In this document: piece after piece, positions 42,590 to 49,723 of the stretch
Numbering within the stretch: position 1 is the first letter of the stretch
Layout: each line of letters begins with the position of its first letter
DNA from: Luteolibacter sp. LG18
GTDB lineage: Bacteria > Verrucomicrobiota > Verrucomicrobiia > Verrucomicrobiales > Akkermansiaceae
Direction: 5' to 3'
NCBI RefSeq assembly: GCF_036322585.1
Contig: NZ_AP024600.1
Span: 3,658,001-3,722,000 of the forward strand
DNA length: 64,000 bases
Program-made: the position numbers and the translations under genes
Notes under the pieces: model-generated
What the model was told of the DNA's origin: nothing
Seen by the model: only the letters and a program-made list of their open reading frames with translations
Databases searched by the model: none

Positions 42590-43585
42590 ATGGCGGGCAA
42601 GCTCACGTATCAACAGGCAGGGGTGGACACGCGCAAGGCGGCCGCTCTGGTAGGGGACATCAAGACACACGTGGCTCGCACCCAGGCGAACCGCAAACTG
42701 TTCGGCGCGTTCGGGCTCTTCGCGGCCTGCTACGACCTGAGCTCCTACAAGGAGCCGGTGATGATGACTGGATGTGACGGTGTCGGCACCAAGCTGGAAT
42801 TGCTCCTGGAGCACGACCTCCTCGAAACCGCGGGCAAGGACCTGGTGGCGATGAGCGTGAACGACATCCTCACCACCGGCGGCGACCCGCTGCTGTTCCT
42901 CGATTACATCGGCATCGCCGCCCTCGACGAGGACAAGATCACCCGCCTGATCGGCGGCATGGCCGACTATCTGGAGGCCTGCAATTGCATCCTGGCTGGC
43001 GGCGAGACCGCCGAAATGCCGGGCATCGTCCCCGTGGACGTGATCGAACTTTCCGGTTTCTGTATCGGCTGCGCTGAGAAATCCGACCTCATCGACCCGA
43101 CGACTGTGGCGGTGGGTGACGTGCTCATCGGCTACGCTTCGGACAGCATCCACGCCAATGGCTGGTCGCTGGTGCGCCGGGTCCTCAAGGACCACGCCCC
43201 GGACGTGACGGAAGAAGAACTCGGCGCCTGGCTCCAGCCGACGCGCCTATACCACGATGTGGTGAACGACCTGAAGGCCTCCGGCGTGAAGCCCAAAGCC
43301 ATGTCCCACATCACCGGCGGGGGACTGCCGGAGAACCTCGAGCGCCTCTTCGTGGGAATGGGCGCCGATCTGGAGATCCCGAAGTGGGAGCTCCCGGGCA
43401 TCGACAAGCTCCTCGCACACGTGGACGCGGAAGACCGCTTCCACACCTTCAACATGGGCATCGGCTGGGTCGCCATTGTTGCCGAGTCCGACGTGGAATC
43501 CGCCCTCAAGGCGGGCCCCGGCGGAACAATTATCGGTCGCATGGTTGACGCGGAAGGAGTCCGTGTAAAGGTGCGGGGCGAGTGA
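42590..43585 (+). CDS. purM: Phosphoribosylformylglycinamidine cyclo-ligase (AIR synthetase)
   Basis: It closes formylglycinamidine ribonucleotide to aminoimidazole ribonucleotide using ATP, step five of purine synthesis, in the cytoplasm. The 331-aa product has the family length and motifs: YQQAGVD near the start, TGCDGVGTKLE (60-70), MSVNDILTTGGDPL (88-101), LAGGETAEMPG (135-145) and HITGGGLPENLER in the C-terminal half. A Bacteroidetes/PVC-like variant is possible. purF follows 22 bp later, so the two form a purine operon. Confidence 0.96.
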   Translation: MAGKLTYQQAGVDTRKAAALVGDIKTHVARTQANRKLFGAFGLFAACYDLSSYKEPVMMTGCDGVGTKLELLLEHDLLETAGKDLVAMSVNDILTTGGDPLLFLDYIGIAALDEDKITRLIGGMADYLEACNCILAGGETAEMPGIVPVDVIELSGFCIGCAEKSDLIDPTTVAVGDVLIGYASDSIHANGWSLVRRVLKDHAPDVTEEELGAWLQPTRLYHDVVNDLKASGVKPKAMSHITGGGLPENLERLFVGMGADLEIPKWELPGIDKLLAHVDAEDRFHTFNMGIGWVAIVAESDVESALKAGPGGTIIGRMVDAEGVRVKVRGE

Positions 43586-43607
43586 GGCCGAGCCAAACTT
43601 CCGGTAA

Positions 43608-45533
43608 ATGAGCGACTTCCTGAAACACGAGTGCGGGATCGCCGCTGTGCGACTCCGCAAACCCCTGGCGTATTATCTGGATCGTTACGGCTCCTGCCTA
43701 TGGGGCTTCAACAAGCTGTTCCTCCTCATGGAGAAGCAGCACAACCGCGGACAGGACGGCACCGGCATCGGCTGTGTCAAACTGGACATGCCGCTGGGCC
43801 AGCCCTACGTCCAGCGCCGCCGCGGTATTGAAAAGGACGCCCTGGCCCGCATCTTCCAGAAGGAGGTGAAGAGCTTCCACAAGATGGCGCGGAAGGGGCT
43901 CCTGGATCCGAAGGACCCCGCCAGCGTCAAGGAGCGCTACGATTTCGGCGGTGAAATCCTCGTGGGTCACCTCCGCTACGGCACCTCCGGCGAGTTCGAC
44001 GAGGGCTCCTGCCACCCGTATCTGCGCCGCAGCAACTGGCCGACCCGCACCCTGATGGTGATGGGGAATTTCAACATGACCAATGCCGGGGAGCTGAACC
44101 AAGTGCTCATCGAGCGCGGCCAGCACCCGGTTTTCGGCACCGATACCCAGACCGTTCTCGAGGAGATCGGCTACCATCTCGACGAAGCCCACACCGACCT
44201 CTACCGGAAGCTCCGGGACGCGGGCGTGGACGGCCGCGAGATGCCGGCCCGGATTTCCGCCGAGATGGACATCCCCCGCATCGTCGGGGAGTCCGCCCAG
44301 CCATGGGACGGCGGCTACGCCATCTGCGGCGTGGTGGGGAATGGCGACATGTTCGTGATGCGTGATCCGCGCGGCATCCGCCCCTGCCACATGCTGGTCA
44401 CGGACGAGGTGATCGCCTTCGCCTCCGAGCGGGTGCCGCTCATGACGGTGTTCGAAGCCTCCGCCGACCAGGTGAAGGCGGTCGATCCGGGCTCGATCAT
44501 CACCATCAAGGCGGACGGGTCCTTCAGCGACAGCGCGTTTTCCCCGCCGCAGCGCTACACCCCGTGCTCCTTCGAAAAGATCTACTTCTCCCGCGGCAAT
44601 GATCCCCAGATCTACCGCGAGCGGAAGGCGATGGGCGCGGCCCTCGTGTCGCAGGTGGTCGATTCCATCGACGGTTCCTTCGACAAGGCCGTCTTCTCCT
44701 TCATCCCGAACACCGCGGAGACCGCCTACTACGGCCTGATGGACGGCCTGCGTCTCTACCGCCGCCAGGAGGTCCGCTCGGAGATCCTGAAGGCTGTGGA
44801 TGCCGGCAACCTCACCGCCGAGAAGCTGGACGAGCTGATCCTGCGGAACTGGCCGCGCGGCGAGAAACTCGCCCACAAGGACATCAAGATGCGCACCTTC
44901 ATCTCCCAGGAGAAGGGCCGCGACCAACTGGTATCCCACGTCTACGACATCACCTACGGCATTGTGAAGAAGGACGACGTGCTCGTCGCGCTGGACGACT
45001 CCATCGTCCGTGGCACCACGTTGAAGAAGTCGATTCTGAAGATCTTGGCCCGCACCGAGCCGCGGAAGATCGTCGTCTGCTCGACCGCCCCGCAGATCCG
45101 CTACCCGGACTGCTACGGCATCGACATGGCGGACATCGGCAAGTTCATCGCCTTCCAGGCCGCCGTCTCGCTCCATCGCAAGGCGGGCCGCCAGTCGCTC
45201 CTCGACCGCGTCTATGACGAGTGCCGCGAGGAGATGAAGAAGCCTGCCGCCGAGCGGATCAACCGTGTCCAAGGCGTCTACGCCGACTTCACGGATGAGG
45301 AAGTCTCCGAGGAAATCAGCCGCATGGTCTATCCCGAGGACATCGACTGGAACGGCGAGGTGCAGGTGATCTTCCAGACCATCGAGAACCTCAAGGCTTC
45401 CATCAAGGGTGACAGCGGCGTCTGGTACTTCACCGGCGACTACCCGACCCCGGGTGGCTACGCGATGGTGAACAACGCCTACATCCGCTGGTACGAAGGC
45501 GTCGGCGGCCGCAGCTACGACCTGCCGCTCTAA
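43608..45533 (+). CDS. purF: Amidophosphoribosyltransferase, long form
   Basis: It transfers glutamine ammonia to PRPP to make phosphoribosylamine, the first committed step of purine synthesis. Cys9 in HECGIAAV would be the N-terminal nucleophile after removal of an eight-residue propeptide. The glutaminase half continues to about 300 (HNRGQDGTG, LVGHLRYGTSG, GNFNMTNAGEL, RDPRGIRPC). The PRPP loop is LVALDDSIVRGTT (459-471). At 641 aa it is well above the usual 470-510 residues. The extra length lies mainly in an insertion before the PRPP domain (about 375-435) and in a C-terminal extension after about 560. Long forms of this type occur in Bacteroidetes and PVC bacteria. A terminator follows. 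Confidence 0.93.
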   Translation: MSDFLKHECGIAAVRLRKPLAYYLDRYGSCLWGFNKLFLLMEKQHNRGQDGTGIGCVKLDMPLGQPYVQRRRGIEKDALARIFQKEVKSFHKMARKGLLDPKDPASVKERYDFGGEILVGHLRYGTSGEFDEGSCHPYLRRSNWPTRTLMVMGNFNMTNAGELNQVLIERGQHPVFGTDTQTVLEEIGYHLDEAHTDLYRKLRDAGVDGREMPARISAEMDIPRIVGESAQPWDGGYAICGVVGNGDMFVMRDPRGIRPCHMLVTDEVIAFASERVPLMTVFEASADQVKAVDPGSIITIKADGSFSDSAFSPPQRYTPCSFEKIYFSRGNDPQIYRERKAMGAALVSQVVDSIDGSFDKAVFSFIPNTAETAYYGLMDGLRLYRRQEVRSEILKAVDAGNLTAEKLDELILRNWPRGEKLAHKDIKMRTFISQEKGRDQLVSHVYDITYGIVKKDDVLVALDDSIVRGTTLKKSILKILARTEPRKIVVCSTAPQIRYPDCYGIDMADIGKFIAFQAAVSLHRKAGRQSLLDRVYDECREEMKKPAAERINRVQGVYADFTDEEVSEEISRMVYPEDIDWNGEVQVIFQTIENLKASIKGDSGVWYFTGDYPTPGGYAMVNNAYIRWYEGVGGRSYDLPL

Positions 45534-45539
45534 CTCTGC

Positions 45540-45563
45540 GTAGCCGGAGTCGTAAGACTTCGG
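45540..45563 (+). repeat. REP-like element: GTAG plus 8-bp hairpin
   Basis: GTAG at 45540-45543 is followed by an 8-bp stem (45544-45551 with 45556-45563, one G-T pair) and a GTAA loop. It lies 7 bp past the purF stop codon and has the same plan as the copies at 1824 and 48055. Confidence 0.65.
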
Positions 45564-45597
45564 GTAGGGGAGATCCCCGCCCATCCCTAGAATTCCC

Positions 45598-45638
45598 AAC
45601 GCTCTTCATCTCCCGCAGATGAAGAGCGTTTTCGTTTT
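45598..45638 (+). terminator. Terminator of purM-purF
   Basis: A perfect 14-bp stem (45598-45611 with 45617-45630, 5-nt loop) is followed by a T-rich run interrupted by CG. Confidence 0.92.
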
Positions 45639-45644
45639 AGAAAT

Positions 45645-45669
45645 GTAGCTGAAGGCTCCAGCCATTCGG
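45645..45669 (+). repeat. REP-like element: GTAG plus bulged hairpin
   Basis: GTAG at 45645-45648 is followed by a 9-bp stem with one bulged A (45649-45657 with 45660-45669). It lies only 82 bp from the copy at 45540. Confidence 0.55.
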
Positions 45670-45945
45670 AATGGATCGGATGGCCCCAGTCGTCCGCCTC
45701 GGGCATGGAGATCGCTTGGTCGATGAGGCATCGCCAGATGGAATCATGATGAGTCGGGAGCCCCGTCTTCCTCCATTCCGCCGCGACGGATTGCGGGGTC
45801 GATCAGTGGGCTCCCACTCTTAAGCCTCTAACGAAAATCACATCGGCGCATGCTTGGATCGATAGGGTGTGGTGAGATCCGGATGCGGAATAAAGCTTTC
45901 ATCCTTGCTGGTGTGATTCTATAAAAAGTTCGGATTAAAAGATAT
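45670..45945 (+). other. Intergenic region upstream of a lipoprotein gene
   Basis: About 275 bp with a falling GC content towards the lipoprotein start. AT-rich motifs (TATAAAA near 45921 and TATAT near 45940) probably belong to its promoter, but no -35 partner at the right distance was found. No gene is visible. Confidence 0.35.
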
Positions 45946-46611
45946 ATGAATTGGATCCCGTTATTCCTAATTGCTCTTTCGCTCCCGCTGCTCGCTTCTT
46001 GTGCGGCGGGAGGGGCGAACTCACCGAGGTCTCGCGATGTCAATAAACCCTCGGAAATGGGTGTCGATCCGACTGGCGAAAGCAAGCGGGTGATGAACGC
46101 CCGTATATTGATCCCGTCGGCGGATGGGAGCATCAATGTAAGGCTTGTCACCTCGTCAGGCGAGGAGATCAAGGCTGCGTGGCCGGGATGGGATCATGCA
46201 ATGTTCGTTAACACGCGTCGGCATGGAAAGGATTGCGTGAGCTTGCATGATCAAAAAGTCCTGAGGAACCGGGCGGCTGCGAGGATCGCTTCTTCTCAGG
46301 AATACCGGGTCGAGATACTAACTCAAAATCGTGTCGATTTCTGTAATATTTTGCAGATCTCGAAGGATGATCACATCGTGATTGATGCCTCTGTTTGCCA
46401 AGTCCACAAACTCCCCATGAAGCGTCAGATGGAGGAGATATACTCGGCGGAAGATTATCCCGAATCGTTTTTCCCACGACAAAAGAGAGAATTTCCAAAT
46501 GATGGAAATTTCTATTCCGCGTGTAGTTCTCGGAGCGATCCGACCTGGATGTGTCCTGGATGCCGCCATGGCTATGACCGTTGGGCCAAAAGGCATGATT
46601 TGAAGCAATGA
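45946..46611 (+). CDS. Lipoprotein of unknown function (low-GC)
   Basis: A 221-aa protein with a short lipoprotein signal and lipobox LLASC (Cys19), so it should be anchored in a membrane by lipid. The mature part includes RILIPSADGSINVRLVTSSG, a Cys-containing segment (HGKDCVSLHD, RVDFCNILQ, ASVCQVHK) and a C-terminal MCPGCRHGYDRW, a CxxC motif that might bind metal or form a disulfide. No family was recognised. Base composition is clearly more AT-rich than its neighbours, and it lies among gene remnants and REP-like elements, which suggests acquisition by transfer. Confidence 0.6.
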   Translation: MNWIPLFLIALSLPLLASCAAGGANSPRSRDVNKPSEMGVDPTGESKRVMNARILIPSADGSINVRLVTSSGEEIKAAWPGWDHAMFVNTRRHGKDCVSLHDQKVLRNRAAARIASSQEYRVEILTQNRVDFCNILQISKDDHIVIDASVCQVHKLPMKRQMEEIYSAEDYPESFFPRQKREFPNDGNFYSACSSRSDPTWMCPGCRHGYDRWAKRHDLKQ

Positions 46612-46614
46612 AAT

Positions 46615-46716
46615 TTGCACCAGCGTGAATGGGGCATGGACGTAGAGCGGTTTCCCAACCTTGGTGCCGCGCTTCATGAAATCGATGGTCCGCAGCTCTT
46701 GCGTCCGGTTGTGAGC
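46615..46716 (-). pseudogene. Possible sulfatase gene fragment
   Basis: The minus strand here reads NRTQELRTIDFMKR, then KVGKPLYVHAPFTLVQ, with no continuation on either side. It resembles the internal 'ELT..xIDFIxR....GKPFFxYxPFTxxH' stretch of S1-family sulfatases. About 34 residues are recognisable, with no start, catalytic Cys/Ser box or metal ligands. I read it as a decayed fragment; the short length keeps confidence low. Confidence 0.4.
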
Positions 46717-46848
46717 TCGGGCGCAACACGGATCGTGTGGGAGAATAAAGGCGGACGTTTTCCGCAGGGTGGTGGCTACGCCGTAGTCTTGGGCTACGAT
46801 ACGCAAACACTTCGGGGCAAATAGGTCGTGCGGGAAGGCATTCTTCTT

Positions 46849-47017
46849 TCAATTTCCCGTCGGGGCCATGATGGAGGCAGGAGGTGCGGACGGTGGCACG
46901 GACCAGCTGCCGGGCATGTCCGGTTTCGCGGGATCGAAGGTCGCCAGATTCGGGACCTGCGTGCGGATGCCTTCCGCCACGCACCTCGCCCAGCAGCCAG
47001 GTGCCGAAGGTATTGAA
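46849..47017 (-). pseudogene. Remnant of a CE12 (rhamnogalacturonan acetylesterase-like) gene, C-terminal end
   Basis: The minus strand encodes FNTFGTWLLG and, after a 1-nt insertion near 46985-46992, VAEGIRTQVPNLATFDPAKP, then DMPGSWSVPPSAPPAS and a stop at 46849-46851. This matches the C-terminus of the intact esterase at 56332-57492 (FNTFGSWLLAKCMVEGIRAS, then TFDPAKPDKPGSWSVPAS). About eight residues (LAKHLEPG region) are missing. Upstream of FNTFG the similarity fades. The fragment lacks the catalytic Ser block and cannot be functional. It is probably left over from a paralogue. Confidence 0.8.
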
Positions 47018-47093
47018 ATAGTAGAATACTTCGGGGCAATCTATGACAGGAGCGGAACTTGATTTGCGTTTCATCTTTCTGACATCGAGCTTC

Positions 47094-48044
47094 ATGAAGT
47101 TTCTATTCCTCTGCTGTTTCGTCTTTCTCGGGCAAGGCCATGCGGAGGTCGCTTTGTCCCGGCTGCCGTCGGCCTTGCGAACCTATGTCGAGCGGCGCAA
47201 TGCGGAGGCCAAGGCTTTGATCGAGTTGGATCAGAAGACCATGCCGTCCTTGAGATACGAACCCCGAATCGTGGCGGCGCGGAATTTGGGGAGGGATGGT
47301 TGGTTGCTGGCGCTGCAATTCGGATTCACTGGAGAGAGGGCGCATGTGAATGTGACGGACGTGGTGTTGGTCACGGAGCAGGGGAAGGTGCTGAGGAAGT
47401 ATCCATCGGTTTCCTACATGGATGACAGGATGCCGCATCTGAGGTTCGCGGTGCTCGGCGACTTGGTAGGCGCCACCGCGGTCCGGTTGGGGGGCGACGG
47501 GCTTTGGATCGTGGTGGCGGTATCTGGGTCGCGATTCGGTGCAGGTCGGGTGATGATGGTCTCCGCGGAGGGGGATGTCGTGCAATTCGCGCGTGAGAAC
47601 GAGGGCTATGCGTGCTTTTCGGAATCGATGATCTATTTCGATGATGTGGACGGCGATGGTAGGAAGGAAATCCTGATCAACCGCCGCATCCATACCCGGT
47701 TGCCGCACGGGCCATACGACGGGATCACTCCTTATCAATATGAGAATCAGAAGCTGGTGTACCGGATCGGGAAGCGGGGAGTGGGCATCAAGCCTCTCGA
47801 TTTTTCCAAGGAGCAGCTTTTCCGGTGTATCTCTTATTGCAAGCGGCACCCGGAGATTACGCACATCGCCCAATATGGCTTGCCTTACGAAACCAGTCGT
47901 CATCCGGATCTGGGGGAAGCGATTTTTCCCCGTGATGGTGAGTTTGGCGGTTGGCAATACCGGCGCAGTGCGCGTCCTGATCTCCTGCGCCAGCCGGATG
48001 ACGAGCCGCCAAAATTGATGCCGCGGAAACCGGAGCCGCTTTGA
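47094..48044 (+). CDS. Exported protein of unknown function
   Basis: A 316-aa protein starting MKFLFLCCFVFLGQGHAEV, a signal peptide cleaved near residue 18; an upstream in-frame start at 47043 would precede it with charged residues. The mature chain includes a possible FG-GAP/calcium-type loop YFDDVDGDGRKEILINRR (about 195-212), flanked by beta strands (DGLWIVVAVSGSRFG, GRVMMVSAEGDVVQF). The end is basic and Pro-rich. No enzyme family was recognised. Beta-propeller-like calcium loops often occur in exported or surface proteins. Confidence 0.6.
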   Translation: MKFLFLCCFVFLGQGHAEVALSRLPSALRTYVERRNAEAKALIELDQKTMPSLRYEPRIVAARNLGRDGWLLALQFGFTGERAHVNVTDVVLVTEQGKVLRKYPSVSYMDDRMPHLRFAVLGDLVGATAVRLGGDGLWIVVAVSGSRFGAGRVMMVSAEGDVVQFARENEGYACFSESMIYFDDVDGDGRKEILINRRIHTRLPHGPYDGITPYQYENQKLVYRIGKRGVGIKPLDFSKEQLFRCISYCKRHPEITHIAQYGLPYETSRHPDLGEAIFPRDGEFGGWQYRRSARPDLLRQPDDEPPKLMPRKPEPL

Positions 48045-48054
48045 TGGGGGCGTT

Positions 48055-48184
48055 GTAGCCGAAAGCTCTGCTTTCGGATTGTCGCCGCCAGCTCCGTTGG
48101 CGGTTGCCGGTTGGGCCAAGCGACGTCCACCCCGCCGGACGACAGAGCCGTCCGATACACTCTGAAAGCGGAGCTTTCAGCTAC
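48055..48184. mobile_element. BIME/REP-like element with inverted GTAG-hairpin ends
   Basis: A 130-bp intergenic element bounded by 23-bp imperfect inverted repeats (48055-48077 and 48162-48184, three mismatches). Each end is GTAG, an 8-bp stem, a 3-nt loop and the stem partner, in opposite orientation, as in paired REPs (BIMEs). Two further hairpins lie inside: about 48084-48102 (CCGCCA stem) and about 48137-48155 (CGGACG stem). It carries no gene, so any mobility would need a RAYT-type transposase in trans. Confidence 0.7.
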
Positions 48185-48254
48185 GTTGGGGGACGAAAGC
48201 GATCCTCCCTTTGTAATATCCACGGGTGCGGGGCTGCGCTAAACCGGAGCCGTC

Positions 48255-48506
48255 ATGAAGCGCTTCCTCGACCGTTTGCTGGAAACCGGCGCGATCTGTT
48301 GGTTCGGGATGGCGGGGCTGATGTTTCTCGGCTCGCTGATGGTCGGCACGATGCGTGGGACGCTGGTCGTGGGTGGCCACATGGGGGTTCACGACAGGCA
48401 GGGGATGATCTCCCTGCATGACGCCTCGTGTTTCTGGTTCGGAGTGGCGGCGGTGATGGCGGGCATCGGTGTCGGCGTGATGCGCACCACAGGAAAGAAG
48501 CGGTGA
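48255..48506 (+). CDS. Small two-helix membrane protein
   Basis: An 83-aa protein starting MKRFLDRLLETGAICWFG, with two predicted transmembrane helices (about 13-33 and 58-76) joined by a loop with GGHMGVHDRQGMISLHDAS. The His residues and charged loop give no family clue. It is convergent with the LacI-type regulator gene, with no gap between the stop codons. Coding status is inferred from length, topology and position. Confidence 0.5.
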   Translation: MKRFLDRLLETGAICWFGMAGLMFLGSLMVGTMRGTLVVGGHMGVHDRQGMISLHDASCFWFGVAAVMAGIGVGVMRTTGKKR

Positions 48507-49502
48507 TCACGCTTCCTTGCGGCTCGAGGCCCGCTCCACCAGCTCGCCTAACAGGCACACCTCACTGACCGGGCGGGCGGGGTCTTCGATCCGTTTCATG
48601 AGCAGCTCGGCTCCGGCCTGGCCGATGGTGGCGGCGGGTTGGCGGATCACGGTCACGGGGGGCTCCACGAAGCTGGCCCAGGTGGGGTCGTCGAAGGCGG
48701 CGAAGCCGATTTCCGCGGGCACGCGGATGCCACGCTGGCGCAGGCGCTTGAACGCGCCGCTGGCGAGCAGGGCACTGCCGCAAAGGACGGCATCGATCCG
48801 GGGTTCGAGCTTCAGCAGCTCGTCGATCATGCGTTCGCCCTCGGCTTCGAAGGCGGGGGCTTGGAGGGCGGCGGCGGGTTCGAGGCCGGTGCCTTCGAAG
48901 GCGGCGTGGAAACCGCGCATGCGCTCCATGGCGGTGTAGCTGCGCAGGCCGAAGAGGCCGGCGATGCGGCGGTAACCGCCGTCGAGGAGGGTGCGGGTGA
49001 GCTTTTGGGCGGAGTCGAAGTTGTCGAGCACCACCGAATCGAGGCCGGAGTCGGGAAGCTTGCGGTCGAAGAGAACGATCGGCGGAAAGCCCATGCCGCC
49101 GTCGAGGGCTTGCTTGAAGCCCGCACGGGTGGGAGAGAGCAGGATGCCAGCGACCTTTTCATCGGCCATCAGTTGCAGGTAGCGGGCTTCCTTCTTCGGG
49201 TCCTCGTCGGTGTTGCAGATCACGACGCTGTAACCCGCCTCCATCGCCACGGCCTCCACGGCGCGGCTGATCTCGCTGAAGAAGGGATTGCGGATGTCGG
49301 AGAGGATCAGGCCGATGACGCGGGATTTCTGCTCGCGCAGGCTGCGGGCGAGCCGGTTCGGGCGGTAGCCGAGGGCTTCCACGGCGGCCATCACCTTTTC
49401 CCGCGAGTCCGGGCTGATGTAGCCCTTGCCGGACAGCACGCGGGACACGGTGGCGGTGGAACAGCCGGCCTTTTCGGCCACGTCTTTGATCGAAACGGTC
49501 AT
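48507..49502 (-). CDS. LacI-family transcriptional regulator, probably of the fructose operon
   Basis: A 331-aa regulator starting MTVSIKDVAEKAG. The helix-turn-helix and hinge helix occupy residues 1-60 (CSTATVSRVLSGKGYISPDS, RLARSLREQ). The periplasmic-binding-protein-like sensor follows (IGLILSDIRNPFFSEI, VILFDRKL-type strands, EIGFAAFDDPTWASFVEPPVT). A start 42 bp upstream would precede the conserved N-terminus and is rejected. It is divergent from the fructose PTS operon, with two LacI-type operators in between, one abutting its own start codon. It therefore most likely represses both itself and the operon, relieved by a fructose phosphate, as FruR/Cra is. Confidence 0.9.
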   Translation of the reverse strand: MTVSIKDVAEKAGCSTATVSRVLSGKGYISPDSREKVMAAVEALGYRPNRLARSLREQKSRVIGLILSDIRNPFFSEISRAVEAVAMEAGYSVVICNTDEDPKKEARYLQLMADEKVAGILLSPTRAGFKQALDGGMGFPPIVLFDRKLPDSGLDSVVLDNFDSAQKLTRTLLDGGYRRIAGLFGLRSYTAMERMRGFHAAFEGTGLEPAAALQAPAFEAEGERMIDELLKLEPRIDAVLCGSALLASGAFKRLRQRGIRVPAEIGFAAFDDPTWASFVEPPVTVIRQPAATIGQAGAELLMKRIEDPARPVSEVCLLGELVERASSRKEA

Positions 49503-49508
49503 CAGAAA

Positions 49509-49522
49509 TGGAAACGATTGCA
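49509..49522. promoter_or_regulatory. LacI-family operator O1 (autoregulatory site)
   Basis: TGGAAACGATTGCA fits the LacI-family consensus TGNAANCGNTTNCA at every defined position. It lies 6 bp upstream of the regulator's start codon, well placed to repress its own gene. Confidence 0.75.
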
Positions 49523-49638
49523 GATCGAGGCGACAAGCGCTCACGAACCCGGGGCCGTTGTAAGGCTATTCTTTTAAAAGGAAAAGAAAGGAATTCATGC
49601 AGCGATGGGGGTGACTTGAAAATTTTTCAAAAAGCGAT

Positions 49639-49667
49639 TTGACGATCCGGTGTTTAATCGATTACAT
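49639..49667 (+). promoter_or_regulatory. Promoter of the fructose PTS operon
   Basis: TTGACG (49639-49644) and TTACAT (49662-49667) are separated by exactly 17 bp, about 57 bp before the first start codon. The LacI-type operator O2 covers the spacer and -10 element. Confidence 0.65.
49653..49666. promoter_or_regulatory. LacI-family operator O2 overlapping the PTS promoter
   Basis: TTTAATCGATTACA matches TGNAANCGNTTNCA with one mismatch and contains the perfect palindrome TAATCGATTA. It is centred 144 bp from O1, so a tetramer or paired dimers could bridge the two. Confidence 0.7.
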
Positions 49668-49723
49668 ATTCCCTCACGACCGCGTTGGTCGCCTGTTTTC
49701 CAACCCGAAAACCCCGCGCATCC

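Noticed and set aside
45828..46172. 114-codon minus-strand open frame
   Set aside because: It is antisense to the lipoprotein gene, which has a clear lipobox.
46615..46824. 69-codon plus-strand open frame in the remnant strip
   Set aside because: No protein-like features; the minus strand of the same stretch has a better, sulfatase-like match.
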